This document shows positions 1 through 8,113 of a stretch of DNA of 10,870 nucleotides, one piece after another. Both the position numbers and the translations under genes were made by a program. This DNA comes from an uncultured Kiritimatiellota bacterium. Its GTDB lineage: Bacteria; Verrucomicrobiota; Kiritimatiellia; RFP12; UBA1067. Location: assembly GCA_934635385.1 (NCBI GenBank), contig CAKTZI010000078.1, positions 1-10,870 on the forward strand, in the 5' to 3' direction. The notes under the pieces were generated by a model. The model was not told where the DNA came from. It was given only the letters and a program-made list of their open reading frames with translations, and made no database searches. Numbering within the stretch: position 1 is the first letter of the stretch; every line of letters begins with the position of its first letter.

Positions 1-1
1 G

Positions 2-700
2 AAGGCGGACATGATCCGCCTCGGCGGGATGCTGCACGACCTCGAGTGCTACGTCGACAACGCGCTCCGCTTCGACGGGGCGGGCGACGTCGTGGGCCGC
101 AACGGCGGCATCCGGGGGTGGCTGAGGGAGAACCTGCCGGAGCTCTTCCCGAAGTACAAGACGCTCATGCGGTACAAGGCGATGGCGATCCGGCTGCGCC
201 AGGCGACGGGGACGAGGGACCCGACGCCGACCAGCGCCCTGCTCGTCGACGGGATTGGCGGGGACGGCGGGGCCAGCAGGACGAACAGGACGGACGGGAC
301 GCACACGGCGAGCGGGCAAGGCGACGCGGGCGGGGACGACCACGCGGACAGGATGGGCGAGACGAAAGAGACGCGCACGCCGAACGGGCCGCGCGCGGCG
401 GACGAGAGGAACGGGGCTGACGCAAACGGCTCGGCGAGAAGCGGGGACGGGACGATGCACGAGGTCGTTCGAGAACTTCTCAAAGATTTCCGCATGACGT
501 TCTCATCTCTGGAGGAGGGGCTGGCGCAGAGGCTCGACCCGAAGCGGGTGTTTCTGGATCCGGCGAAACCGAAACGGGGAACTGCGAAGCCGCGACGGGC
601 CATGGCGAGGGGAAGACGGGAAGCGGCGCGGCGGGGAAACGGGATCGCGACGAATCACGGCTGCCCGACCGCATCAGACGTCACCGGCACGATTTCGTAA
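2..700 (+). CDS. Unrecognised protein, 5'-partial, with low-complexity linker
   Basis: The reading frame is open to the left edge, so the true start may lie outside; the first internal ATG is at 11. I do not recognise the family. Counting from that Met, residues 1-77 look like a folded domain: an LHDLECYVDN helix, then GRNGGIRGWL, then a basic helix around KYKTLMRYKAMAIRLRQAT. Residues about 80-148 are a Gly/Asp/Thr/Arg/Asn-rich stretch of low complexity, probably disordered. A short amphipathic segment follows (about 149-186, MHEVVRELLKDF and a region ending DPKRVFLDPA), then a Lys/Arg/Ala-rich tail. There is no signal peptide or membrane segment, so it is probably cytoplasmic. The basic helix and tail could suit nucleic-acid binding, but that is a guess. 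It is convergent with the esterase gene and overlaps its 3' end by 46 bp. The N-terminal part looks like real protein; the tail is less certain. Confidence 0.6.
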   Translation, partial: KADMIRLGGMLHDLECYVDNALRFDGAGDVVGRNGGIRGWLRENLPELFPKYKTLMRYKAMAIRLRQATGTRDPTPTSALLVDGIGGDGGASRTNRTDGTHTASGQGDAGGDDHADRMGETKETRTPNGPRAADERNGADANGSARSGDGTMHEVVRELLKDFRMTFSSLEEGLAQRLDPKRVFLDPAKPKRGTAKPRRAMARGRREAARRGNGIATNHGCPTASDVTGTIS

Positions 701-2067
701 TGCCGACGGACGGGCTGCGCCAGCCGCCCCACGTCCCGCTGTTCGGCCCAAAGCTTCGCGCGGATCTCGTCATGGCGCGGCCAGTACGCGAGATAGCCCG
801 GAATGAACGTCCGAAAATAGGCGTCTGCACTCCGTTGATTCTTCTCGAACCACACGGCAAACGCCGCCACGTCATCGACAGGCGCCTGCTTCGCGAAGAA
901 CCAGCGCGCTGAATGGTGGTTGCGCAGCTCAGCCTCTTTCCGGCGCAGTTCCTCGACGCGCGCGAAGACGGCCTGCGCCTGCCGATACTGCGGGGTCTTC
1001 GCGTTGAAGCCCAGTCCTACGCCCGCGTCCAGCTCCTCGGCCGCATACGTGCCGACCGTCTCGCCGTCGATCTTCAAGGCATAGCGTCCGCGCGGCAAGC
1101 CCGTGACCGTGACCGTCTCGCGGTTCAGGTCTCTTTCCACCTCGAACGCATCGACAAAGGCCAGAGCCTCCGACGGGACGGGAAACGGAATCGCTTTCGC
1201 CAGCAGGTCAAACGAGACGCCGCCGCCCTTGCCGACGGAAACGCCGGAGACGGCTGCGTTGACGGCGGACGACACGCTTCCGTCCTGTGCGTCGATCGCG
1301 ACTTCCGAGACGACGGGGCTGACGCCCTGGTGCTTCAGGAAAGCCCACGCCATCAGCGCATGCCCCAGCGAACCGGGATGGACGCGGTCGATGGCCGTCG
1401 TCATGAGAGACGGATCGCCCGGACGGCGCTTCGCGATGAAGTTGCTCATCAGGGAATGCCAGTTCAGCGCATCGAGGCCTTCCCGTTTCGCCATCGACAG
1501 CACATGGCCGGCCATCAGGGACAGGGCGACATTGCAGCCGACCTGGTTGACGGACTGCCAGCCCTTCCAGTTCGGCGGCGCGTTCGTGATGACGGCGGTG
1601 TCGTCATAGTGCGTCGGCGTGAGGCACAGGAGCTTCGCCTGCGGCGCGACACGGCGAATCTCGGCGATCAGGTCGGACAGGTTCGCGCGATAGCGCGCCA
1701 GGCACGATGCGCGCCCGATCAGGGACTCGTCCGTCGACAGCGCCCGGTACCAGCCCCGCCCGACGTCGTTCATGCCGAAATGAACGGCCACATGCGTCGG
1801 CGCGTACGCCGCGACGTCTTCGGGAATCCGGCGGCGCGCATCCCCCGCATTGTCGCCGCCGATGCCGGAGTTGACGAAGCGGATGTCCGCCTCCGGGTAG
1901 CGCGTGCGGTAGAAGTCCGTCAGGTAGGCGTGGTAGAGGCCGCCATGCGTGATCGAGTCGCCCAGGAACACGACCGTGTCGCCGTCCCTGTACGGCTCGC
2001 CTCGGAGTGCCCCCGGCAGGAACGGCAGCGAGGCGGCGACAACCAGGATTCTCACGTTCAGATGCAT
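655..2067 (-). CDS. Secreted SGNH/GDSL-family hydrolase (probable carbohydrate acyl-esterase)
   Basis: A 470-residue exported esterase-type enzyme. Residues 1 to about 23 form a signal peptide (hydrophobic core ILVVAASLPFLPGAL). SGNH block I is FLGDSITHGG with nucleophile Ser38. Block II is NSGIGGDN (Gly70/71), block III is GMND (Asn100), and block V is DRVHPG with Asp227 and His230, so all four name residues are present. Residues about 233-470 are a long extension with a small beta region (VTGLPRGRYALKIDG, then VGTYAAEEL) and a helical, Arg/Glu-rich part with many Trp and Tyr; this type of extension is familiar to me from SGNH proteins of PVC bacteria. Family members remove acetyl or other acyl groups from polysaccharides; the substrate here is unknown. 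An ATG at 2073 is only one base from the GGAG, so I chose the ATG at 2067, seven bases away. It is the last gene of the minus-strand unit, 16 bp after the phosphoesterase. Confidence 0.9.
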   Translation of the reverse strand: MHLNVRILVVAASLPFLPGALRGEPYRDGDTVVFLGDSITHGGLYHAYLTDFYRTRYPEADIRFVNSGIGGDNAGDARRRIPEDVAAYAPTHVAVHFGMNDVGRGWYRALSTDESLIGRASCLARYRANLSDLIAEIRRVAPQAKLLCLTPTHYDDTAVITNAPPNWKGWQSVNQVGCNVALSLMAGHVLSMAKREGLDALNWHSLMSNFIAKRRPGDPSLMTTAIDRVHPGSLGHALMAWAFLKHQGVSPVVSEVAIDAQDGSVSSAVNAAVSGVSVGKGGGVSFDLLAKAIPFPVPSEALAFVDAFEVERDLNRETVTVTGLPRGRYALKIDGETVGTYAAEELDAGVGLGFNAKTPQYRQAQAVFARVEELRRKEAELRNHHSARWFFAKQAPVDDVAAFAVWFEKNQRSADAYFRTFIPGYLAYWPRHDEIRAKLWAEQRDVGRLAQPVRRHYEIVPVTSDAVGQP

Positions 2068-2074
2068 TTTCATT

Positions 2075-2081
2075 CTCCTTT
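2075..2081 (-). promoter_or_regulatory. Shine-Dalgarno of the SGNH hydrolase gene
   Basis: AAAGGAG on the minus strand, in the 16-bp gap after the phosphoesterase stop. It decides the start: the ATG at 2067 has a 7-nt spacer from GGAG, while the ATG at 2073 has only 1 nt. Confidence 0.75.
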
Positions 2082-2083
2082 CA

Positions 2084-3034
2084 TTACCAGTCCCAGCTCA
2101 CGGAACGTCCGCGATGCTCGTTGACAATGGACTGCCACGTCCGAGGGCGTTCGGCTTCGGGGCGCGGACTCGGAAAGTAGTAGTCGTCCTGCACAAGCCG
2201 CAGCTCCGCATGGCCCGGCTGTGCCGTGAAGACCGCATACCCGATGTCGCCCCAGTGGCCAGTCGACGGGAGGCTGGCCGTGCGGAACTCGCGCGCGTTC
2301 GGGCCCCAGCCGTCGTGATACCAGTCCGGCTGCCACAGGTGGCTGTGTCCGTGAACGTAGCCGATGACAAGCGGGAACTTCATCAGCGTCTCGGCAAGCG
2401 GCCGGCCGAAGAGATCCATCTCGCCCAGGCAGAACCTGTTGCCGATCGTGTAGTGCGACGCCACGAACGTCGGCTTCTTCAGCCGGCGGAGCTCCGCGAT
2501 CAGCCACTCCTGATGCGCGATGGAAAGCGCTCCCGACACCGGCCCCATGTCATGCGCCGGGCGGTCGTCCCGCCCCTGCAGCCCGTCCAGCATCAGAAGA
2601 TCGACAGGGCCCAGGTCTGTGCGGGTGACCAGATGTCCGGGCAGCAGCGTCTGCTCGCGGCATTCGGGCCAGGCCTCGAAAAACGCACGGCGCCGATCAT
2701 GGTTGCCCAGCCCGAAGGAGAGCTCGATGCCGGCATCGGCCAGACGCCGAAGCAGGGGACGGGACTCGGCATACTCCGCCGGCAGTCCGCACTGATACGC
2801 GATGTCGCCGAAAACGACGGCGTTCGTCGGCAAAGGCCGCATCGCCAGGATCGAGTCGATCACGCGCGTCAGCCGCTCTTTCTGATAAGAGTCGCCGGCG
2901 CGGACGTGCAGGTCGGCCAGGAAGACCGCCACGCGCCCCGCCGCCGGAGCAGGAGCCGCTGCCCCCATGCCTTGCGTCCCTGCGGCGGCCGCCGCGCCCG
3001 CCAGGAACGCCCTTCTCGTAACCACGCCGCTCAT
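2084..3034 (-). CDS. Calcineurin-like metallophosphoesterase with Tat signal
   Basis: A 316-residue protein. It starts with a twin-arginine-type leader (TRRAFLAGAAAAAG, Arg7-Arg8), so it is probably exported folded by the Tat system, which suits a dimetal enzyme. The metallophosphoesterase motifs follow in order: DLH (Asp41, His43), GDI (Asp77), GNHD (Asn111, His112), an SH motif (His194) and GHSH (229-232, His230 and His232). These residues normally hold two metal ions and cleave phosphomonoesters or diesters. The substrate cannot be predicted; given the neighbours, a phosphorylated glycan or other extracytoplasmic phosphoester is a reasonable guess. The start codon overlaps the stop of the large upstream gene (ATGA), which points to translational coupling; a GGAG lies 11 nt upstream inside that gene. 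The leader could also act as an uncleaved anchor. Family is certain, substrate unknown. Confidence 0.9.
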   Translation of the reverse strand: MSGVVTRRAFLAGAAAAAGTQGMGAAAPAPAAGRVAVFLADLHVRAGDSYQKERLTRVIDSILAMRPLPTNAVVFGDIAYQCGLPAEYAESRPLLRRLADAGIELSFGLGNHDRRRAFFEAWPECREQTLLPGHLVTRTDLGPVDLLMLDGLQGRDDRPAHDMGPVSGALSIAHQEWLIAELRRLKKPTFVASHYTIGNRFCLGEMDLFGRPLAETLMKFPLVIGYVHGHSHLWQPDWYHDGWGPNAREFRTASLPSTGHWGDIGYAVFTAQPGHAELRLVQDDYYFPSPRPEAERPRTWQSIVNEHRGRSVSWDW

Positions 3035-6000
3035 TCCGTCACGATCTCCGCCCAGTAGACCTGCGCCGCGCCGTCGCCCGCGAGCGTGACGACGTTCGCG
3101 CCGGGCTTCAGGCCCTTGCGGTCGAACGCGAGGCGCAGGACGCTCCTGACCTTCTTCGGGTCGCCGTAGAGCTTGCCGTAGCCCGTGACCGTCTCAACCT
3201 TTCGGACGACAACCGGCTGCCCGTTCAGCGTGAGGCGCAGCCCGTCCGCCGCCGGCGGCTCGGCCGTGCCGAAGCCGAACACGAACGCCGCCTGCGTCCC
3301 CTCGGCGCTCCCGCAGTCGAACGTCAGCGTCAGGCCGCCCGACAGGCGGCGCGGCAGCTGGCAGAGAGACGCCTCCGGCACGCTGTCCGGCGCGGCGTCC
3401 GGGTAGCTCGCGATGTAGCGCTTCGGCTGCCCCGCGCGGGAATGCGCGTCGAGGCCCTTCGTCCAGATTTCCTGACGGCACGGCGCGTAGATCGCGTTGA
3501 AGAGGTAAAGGCCGTCCGCCCCCTTCCGCGCCATCGCGTCCGCGAACCCGCGATAGCCCGCCATGTCCGGGTAGACGCGCTCGTCGTGCGAGCAGTCGAA
3601 GCGATCCATGCCCGGCACGATCGCGACGCCCGGACACCGCGCGCGCCAGTCGGCGACGTCCGTCTCGAAGTCGGCCGCGTCCTTGTTGCAGGGGATGATG
3701 ACGTCGACGAGTCCTTCCTTTGCCCAGACGTCCGGCTCGTAGCCGAGCGCCACGGCCTGCTCGTAGCGGGACGGCAGGCGCACGCTGATCTTCGTCTTGC
3801 CCGCGACCGCCTTCACGTCGCGCATGAACCGCGTGAGGACGTGCGCCTCCTCGCGCTCCTTCCCCGGCGTCAGGTGGCAGACGTAGCGCATCCAGTCCAG
3901 CTCGAAGCCGTCCGGGCGGTAGCGTTCCAGCAGCTCCTTCGCCATCGAAAGCGCGTAGAGGTAGGCTTCCGGTTTCGCGTAGTTGAGCGCGCGCCGCTTC
4001 CAGTCGTCGCCGGCCTGTGCGTTCGGATCGCGCCAGAGTTCGGGATGGCTGCGCGTGTAGGCCACGCTGCGGACGCCCTGCAGCTTCGGGTGCGTCATGA
4101 AGTGGACGTCGTTCATGCGCATCGAGATCCAGAAGTTCACGCCCTTCTCGCGGCAGCGGTCGCCCCAGACCCTGTACGGGTCGATCCCCGCGTCGTGGAG
4201 CCGCTTGCAGTTCTCCGGCCAGCGGCGGCGGCGCTCGGTCGCGAAGCAGTCCTTGAGCGCGGGGTCTTCCAGCCGCTTCCAGACGGGCTCCCAGACCTTC
4301 GAGTCGTAGTTCGCGGGCTGTCCGACGGGACAGAACACCATGTCCGTGACGCGTCCACCGTCGATCATCGCGTCAACGTAGGCGAGCAGCCCCTCGCGCG
4401 TCATTTCCGACGGGTCGCGGTGGAAGAAGCAGTCGTTGTCCTCGTTGACCATGAGCGGCTTGCCGTCGCCGGGCGTGACGAGCCGGCGCGTCTCGCGCTT
4501 GCCGACGGCGAGCCCCGCGAGCGGCACGCCGTCGACCGCGAGCGCGGCGTCCTGCGTGACGGGCGTGAAATCGAGCGTCAGCGTCCGCGTCTTCACGTCG
4601 TACTGCGCGTCGTGCAGGTTGACGCCCCGGCAGTCGGTGACGACCGGCGAGTCGGTGAGGCGGTGGTAGATGTACTCGACGTAGCTGCACGTGTCCATGC
4701 CCGGCCAGTCGGTGCGCAGCCAGCTGTTGAGCTTCTCGTAGCCGACGACCTCGTCGAGCTTCTCCCTCAGCCGCGCGTCCGTGCAGCCGCCGACGAGGCC
4801 GACGGTGGCGAGGACGGTGTAGCGCAGCTCGTCCTTCTCGGTCGCGCGCAGCACGTAGGGGATGTACTCGCGCTGGAGCTGGCCGACGCCCCAGTCCCGG
4901 TAGAGCGCGACGAGCGTGTTCGGGATGCCCTCCGACATGTCGAAGATCTCGCAGTCCCAGACGCGCGTGCGGCCGAGCGGACGGAACTCGGCGCCGCGCG
5001 CGCCCTCGGAGAAGCCGAGGCAGAGGCCGAGCGTCTTGCGGTCGGCGAGCCCGTTGTCGCCGTAGTAGTCCTGCATGACGAAGCGCGCCATCGTCGGGCA
5101 CGCCCGGCGCGCCGCGCGGTAGATCGCCTGCGCGTACTCGGCCTCGTCGCCCGCGATCTGGGCGAGGCGCGCGTACTCCATCATGCAGCCGACCTCGCTG
5201 TTGAGCATGTCGACCGAGCCGGGCCCGCCCCACTCGAGGCAGCCCGAGCAGAGGTACGCCCAGCTGTCGATCGCGTACATGTAGCTGACGACCTCGCGCG
5301 AGACCGTGTCCCAGTTGGCCTTCACGACGTCGGGCTGTCCGAACTGGTCGGCGAGCTTCTGGAGGCACATGACGATCATGCGCACGGTCTCGTTCGAGTC
5401 GCCGTAGATGATGCGCGAGCCGAACGTCGCCGGCTCGTAGGCCGTCGAGATGTTGCGCGGCGAGTTCATGTAGATCGTGTAGCGGCGGCCGCTGAACGGC
5501 TCGCGGCGGTAGCGGCAGACGGCCTTGAAGTAGATGTCCTCCAGCGGCTCCAGGAGGCGCCACGAGAGGCGGCGGCGGATGAGGCGGCGGTTCTCCTCGG
5601 TGTAGCCGTAGGGGTTCGGCGTGTTGCGGCTCATGCCCAGGAGCGACCCGTGCAGGCCGAGGTTGCACGACCCGTCGTTGAGGGACGTGCCGTCCGCGTC
5701 GTTCTTCGGGTCGGCCTTGCTGCCCCGGCGGTCGGTGTACCAGTCGACCCGCACCCCGCCGCCGCAGGAGAAGTTCACCGCGTCGGCGAACTGCGAGTTG
5801 AAGAGCGCGTCGTACTTCTCGAAGCCGCTCGCGTGCGGCAGCGTCGAGAGGTCCTGCCGGGGGATGCGGATCGCCCAGTCGACGCGGCTCTGGCCGTCGG
5901 CGACGAGCAGCGGCCCGTAGCGCGTGACGAGCGACGTGCGCGTCGCGCCCGCCTCTGCGCGGAACCAGTCCGGCCCCTTCGCGCCGAGCGACGCGGCGAC

Positions 6001-8091
6001 CGGCGGGATCGCCGCGTAGGGCCGCGTCGGCGTCCTGAAGGCGTCCGCCGTCTCAAGGTACTCGAAGTCGTCGCGGATCTCGACCATCCCCGCCTTCTCG
6101 TCCAGGCGGAAGCGCTCGCGCAGGGCGACGGGATACCTGAACGCGCGCGGATACCACTCGTTGACGCGCCGCACCGCCTCGCCGGGAATCCCCTTCGCCC
6201 AGTCCCGCGTGTCGGCCGTCTGCGAGCCCCAGATCCACGTCGGCACGACGACGCCGACGCCGCCGGCCTTGGACGCCGTGAGGCGCAGGCCGTTCACGCC
6301 GCGCGTGCCGCGCATCGCCTCGAGTCTGCCGGGGACGGACCCGAAGACGAGCAGGAGCGGCGCATCCTCGTCCGTCGCGTTCCAGAGGAGCAGCCACGGC
6401 GCGGCGAAGTCCATCGGGTCAATCGCCTCGCCCTCGCAGACCGAGACGGTCTTGTAGCCCCGCTTCGAGAGGTAGGCCGCATAGGAGAGCGTGTTCTTGA
6501 GGTGCAGCTCGACGGTCGGCAGGAACACCTCCCAGCGGAGGCCCGGATAGGCCATCGAGCCGTCGTAGCGCATCGTCCGGACGCCGTCCGTCGTCAGCAC
6601 GCCGCCGACGGCGAGCGGGTTGATGCGGTCAACGGCGAACGTCGTCTTGCGCGGCCTGTCGCCGGCGCGCGGCGCGGCGAGGCAGTACTGGACGTTGCCG
6701 AGCGACACCTCCAGGCGGCTGGACGTGTTCTCGACGAGGAAGCCGTTGCCGACCTCCCAGCCGAAGTGGCCGAACCCGTCGTTGCCCTCGTACCAGCCGC
6801 CGAAGAAGGACGGCCTCTTGCGCGGCCGCTCGCGTTCGGGGAACGTGCGGTTCGTGAGATGGCCGAGCAGACGCAGGAAGAACGCGTCACGCGCCTCCTT
6901 GCCCGGCACGAAGGACGTGCCGAGGCCGAGGGACGAGTAGAGGACGCGCCCCTTGCCGGCGCGGCCCTCGACCACGGCGTCCGGCCCGCCGTCGTAGCGG
7001 AAGAGGACGCGCCCCGTGTCCTTCGCCCGGACGCGGCGGAACGCCGGGAACGTCGCGTCGCTGTAGCCGCCCGCCCGCGCGAGCGGATGGCGGGCGTCCG
7101 CCGGCACGACGCGATGGCGCGGCGGCAGGTCTTCGAGCGGGCCCTTCCCGACGGCGCACGGGAGAATCGCCTCGATCTCCGGATCCATCACCTCGGTCGT
7201 CGCGTAGAGCGGCACGCCGCCCTCGGTCACGCGCGCGGCGATCCGCCGGGCGAGTGCGGGATTCTTCCGGCAGGTGGCGTAGACGATCGCCCCCGCCTCG
7301 TCGAGGTTCGTCGTCACGGCCGCCGCGCCGTCCGTCCTCTCCAGCAGGATCTCGCGGAAGCCCCAGTACTGCTGCTCGTCCCACAGGCCCTTCTTCCGCC
7401 GCGAACGCGACGGGTTGACGTCCTCGTTGTCGAAGGCGAAGAAGACCTTCAGCGCGTCCGGGCGGACGGCGGGGGCGGGCGTCGCCTGCGCCGGCACGGC
7501 GACGAAGACGTCGTCGTCGCGGTAGGCGGCGGACTTGCTGACCTCGTTCGGGCCGCACACGCGGAAGTCCGCGACCTCGATGCCGCACGTGCCGCCGGTC
7601 GGCAGCTCCGTCGCGCCGAGCGAGAACTTCACCTGCCGGATCTGGATGGCGCGGTCGCCGAGCCCGTAGTCGTTGTCGAGCGCAAGGACGACATCCGTCC
7701 AGTTGCGCCCGGCGACGGAGATGCCCTTCGAGTTCTTCATGGCCGTCTTGTCGCCGTCCGCGTAGCTGACCGCCACGCTCAGGTTCGCCGCCCGCCCGTC
7801 GAGGCTGCGCACGGAGAAGACGACCTTGTCATGCGTCCACGTGTTGCGGTTGACGGTGACGATCGCAAGCCCCATCGTCTTGCCGGGCGCGTCCTTCCGC
7901 GTCGCGGACAGCCTGAACGACTGCTTGTCGAGCGATTCCAGCCGGTAGTCGGCGGCCTTTTCGTTGATCGGGTACAGCACCCAGTCGGCGGGCTTCTTCT
8001 TCGCGGCGTTTCCGAGGCCGGCGAAGGCCACGACGTCCAACCCGACAAAGGCCACGACGCCCAACAGCAGACAAACGATTTTCTTTAGCAT
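3031..8091 (-). CDS. Giant secreted multi-domain glycoside hydrolase-like protein
   Basis: A 1686-residue exported protein. The start at 8091 (MLKKIVCLLLGVVAF) has a good AGGAG 8 nt upstream; an in-frame ATG at 8145 would put 18 repeat-encoded residues before the signal peptide and is unlikely. Regions by eye: signal peptide 1 to about 28; a beta-sandwich resembling carbohydrate-binding modules, about 35-180; a Rossmann-like region resembling the glutamine-amidotransferase fold of ThuA and of beta-galactosidase trimerisation domains, about 213-415, with no obvious catalytic Cys; a long beta-rich region, about 430-800; a helical region, about 820-1150, with NTPNPYGYTEENRR, LSWRLLEPLEDIYF, WGGPGSVDML and DMSEGIPNT, like six-hairpin (alpha/alpha)6 glycosidases (possibly DUF5695-like, not verified). 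A TIM-barrel-like domain, about 1212-1560, follows, with WISMRMNDVHF and PDGFELDWMR (acidic candidate Asp1399), as in GH10-like/GHL10 families. A beta domain ends the protein. Polysaccharide cleavage is inferred; the substrate is unknown. It heads a coupled unit with the phosphoesterase. Confidence 0.85.
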   Translation of the reverse strand: MLKKIVCLLLGVVAFVGLDVVAFAGLGNAAKKKPADWVLYPINEKAADYRLESLDKQSFRLSATRKDAPGKTMGLAIVTVNRNTWTHDKVVFSVRSLDGRAANLSVAVSYADGDKTAMKNSKGISVAGRNWTDVVLALDNDYGLGDRAIQIRQVKFSLGATELPTGGTCGIEVADFRVCGPNEVSKSAAYRDDDVFVAVPAQATPAPAVRPDALKVFFAFDNEDVNPSRSRRKKGLWDEQQYWGFREILLERTDGAAAVTTNLDEAGAIVYATCRKNPALARRIAARVTEGGVPLYATTEVMDPEIEAILPCAVGKGPLEDLPPRHRVVPADARHPLARAGGYSDATFPAFRRVRAKDTGRVLFRYDGGPDAVVEGRAGKGRVLYSSLGLGTSFVPGKEARDAFFLRLLGHLTNRTFPERERPRKRPSFFGGWYEGNDGFGHFGWEVGNGFLVENTSSRLEVSLGNVQYCLAAPRAGDRPRKTTFAVDRINPLAVGGVLTTDGVRTMRYDGSMAYPGLRWEVFLPTVELHLKNTLSYAAYLSKRGYKTVSVCEGEAIDPMDFAAPWLLLWNATDEDAPLLLVFGSVPGRLEAMRGTRGVNGLRLTASKAGGVGVVVPTWIWGSQTADTRDWAKGIPGEAVRRVNEWYPRAFRYPVALRERFRLDEKAGMVEIRDDFEYLETADAFRTPTRPYAAIPPVAASLGAKGPDWFRAEAGATRTSLVTRYGPLLVADGQSRVDWAIRIPRQDLSTLPHASGFEKYDALFNSQFADAVNFSCGGGVRVDWYTDRRGSKADPKNDADGTSLNDGSCNLGLHGSLLGMSRNTPNPYGYTEENRRLIRRRLSWRLLEPLEDIYFKAVCRYRREPFSGRRYTIYMNSPRNISTAYEPATFGSRIIYGDSNETVRMIVMCLQKLADQFGQPDVVKANWDTVSREVVSYMYAIDSWAYLCSGCLEWGGPGSVDMLNSEVGCMMEYARLAQIAGDEAEYAQAIYRAARRACPTMARFVMQDYYGDNGLADRKTLGLCLGFSEGARGAEFRPLGRTRVWDCEIFDMSEGIPNTLVALYRDWGVGQLQREYIPYVLRATEKDELRYTVLATVGLVGGCTDARLREKLDEVVGYEKLNSWLRTDWPGMDTCSYVEYIYHRLTDSPVVTDCRGVNLHDAQYDVKTRTLTLDFTPVTQDAALAVDGVPLAGLAVGKRETRRLVTPGDGKPLMVNEDNDCFFHRDPSEMTREGLLAYVDAMIDGGRVTDMVFCPVGQPANYDSKVWEPVWKRLEDPALKDCFATERRRRWPENCKRLHDAGIDPYRVWGDRCREKGVNFWISMRMNDVHFMTHPKLQGVRSVAYTRSHPELWRDPNAQAGDDWKRRALNYAKPEAYLYALSMAKELLERYRPDGFELDWMRYVCHLTPGKEREEAHVLTRFMRDVKAVAGKTKISVRLPSRYEQAVALGYEPDVWAKEGLVDVIIPCNKDAADFETDVADWRARCPGVAIVPGMDRFDCSHDERVYPDMAGYRGFADAMARKGADGLYLFNAIYAPCRQEIWTKGLDAHSRAGQPKRYIASYPDAAPDSVPEASLCQLPRRLSGGLTLTFDCGSAEGTQAAFVFGFGTAEPPAADGLRLTLNGQPVVVRKVETVTGYGKLYGDPKKVRSVLRLAFDRKGLKPGANVVTLAGDGAAQVYWAEIVTE
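3046..3049 (-). promoter_or_regulatory. Probable Shine-Dalgarno of the phosphoesterase gene
   Basis: GGAG on the minus strand, inside the last codons of the upstream gene and 11 nt before the ATG at 3034. The spacing is rather long, so re-initiation at the ATGA overlap may matter as much. Confidence 0.45.
8024..8065 (-). repeat. Short tandem duplication inside a signal-peptide region
   Basis: An 18-nt stretch at 8024-8041 recurs at 8048-8065 with one mismatch, an offset of 24 nt, which keeps the frame. In protein it doubles an 8-residue hydrophobic unit (VVAFVGLD followed by VVAFAGLG) in the signal peptide of the large protein. Confidence 0.8.
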
Positions 8092-8113
8092 ATTTCGATC
8101 TCCTTTAGCACAT
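8076..8113 (-). repeat. Duplicated start-codon context
   Basis: The 18 nt around the start of the large gene (8076-8093) match the 18 nt at 8096-8113 at 15 of 18 positions; both contain TGCTAAAG on the minus strand. The upstream copy carries the functional-looking GGAG; the downstream copy carries the ATG. Confidence 0.65.
8100..8104 (-). promoter_or_regulatory. Shine-Dalgarno of the large glycosidase-like gene
   Basis: AGGAG on the minus strand, with GGAG 8 nt before the ATG at 8091. It supports that start over the in-frame ATG at 8145. A second GGAG-ATCGAAA copy lies upstream at 8155-8161 as part of the spacer repeats. Confidence 0.75.

Noticed and set aside
255..470. GGACGGG-like recurrences in the plus-strand gene as a structured DNA repeat
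   Set aside because: There is no regular period; they reflect low-complexity Gly/Asp/Thr/Arg codons in GC-rich sequence.
685..705. A small inverted repeat (CGGCA and TGCCG) near the convergent gene ends, considered as a terminator
   Set aside because: Only 5 bp of stem with an 11-nt loop and no T-run; likely chance in GC-rich DNA.
913..3058. Plus-strand open frames of 403 and 369 codons opposite the esterase and phosphoesterase genes
   Set aside because: Arg-rich, motif-free products that mirror well-supported minus-strand genes with complete catalytic motifs.
3442..8088. A 1548-codon open frame on the plus strand, antisense to the large gene
   Set aside because: Its product is dominated by Arg, Ala, Val, Asp and His with no domain, signal or motif. 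It is a shadow of GC-biased codons; the minus-strand protein has clear leader and fold motifs.
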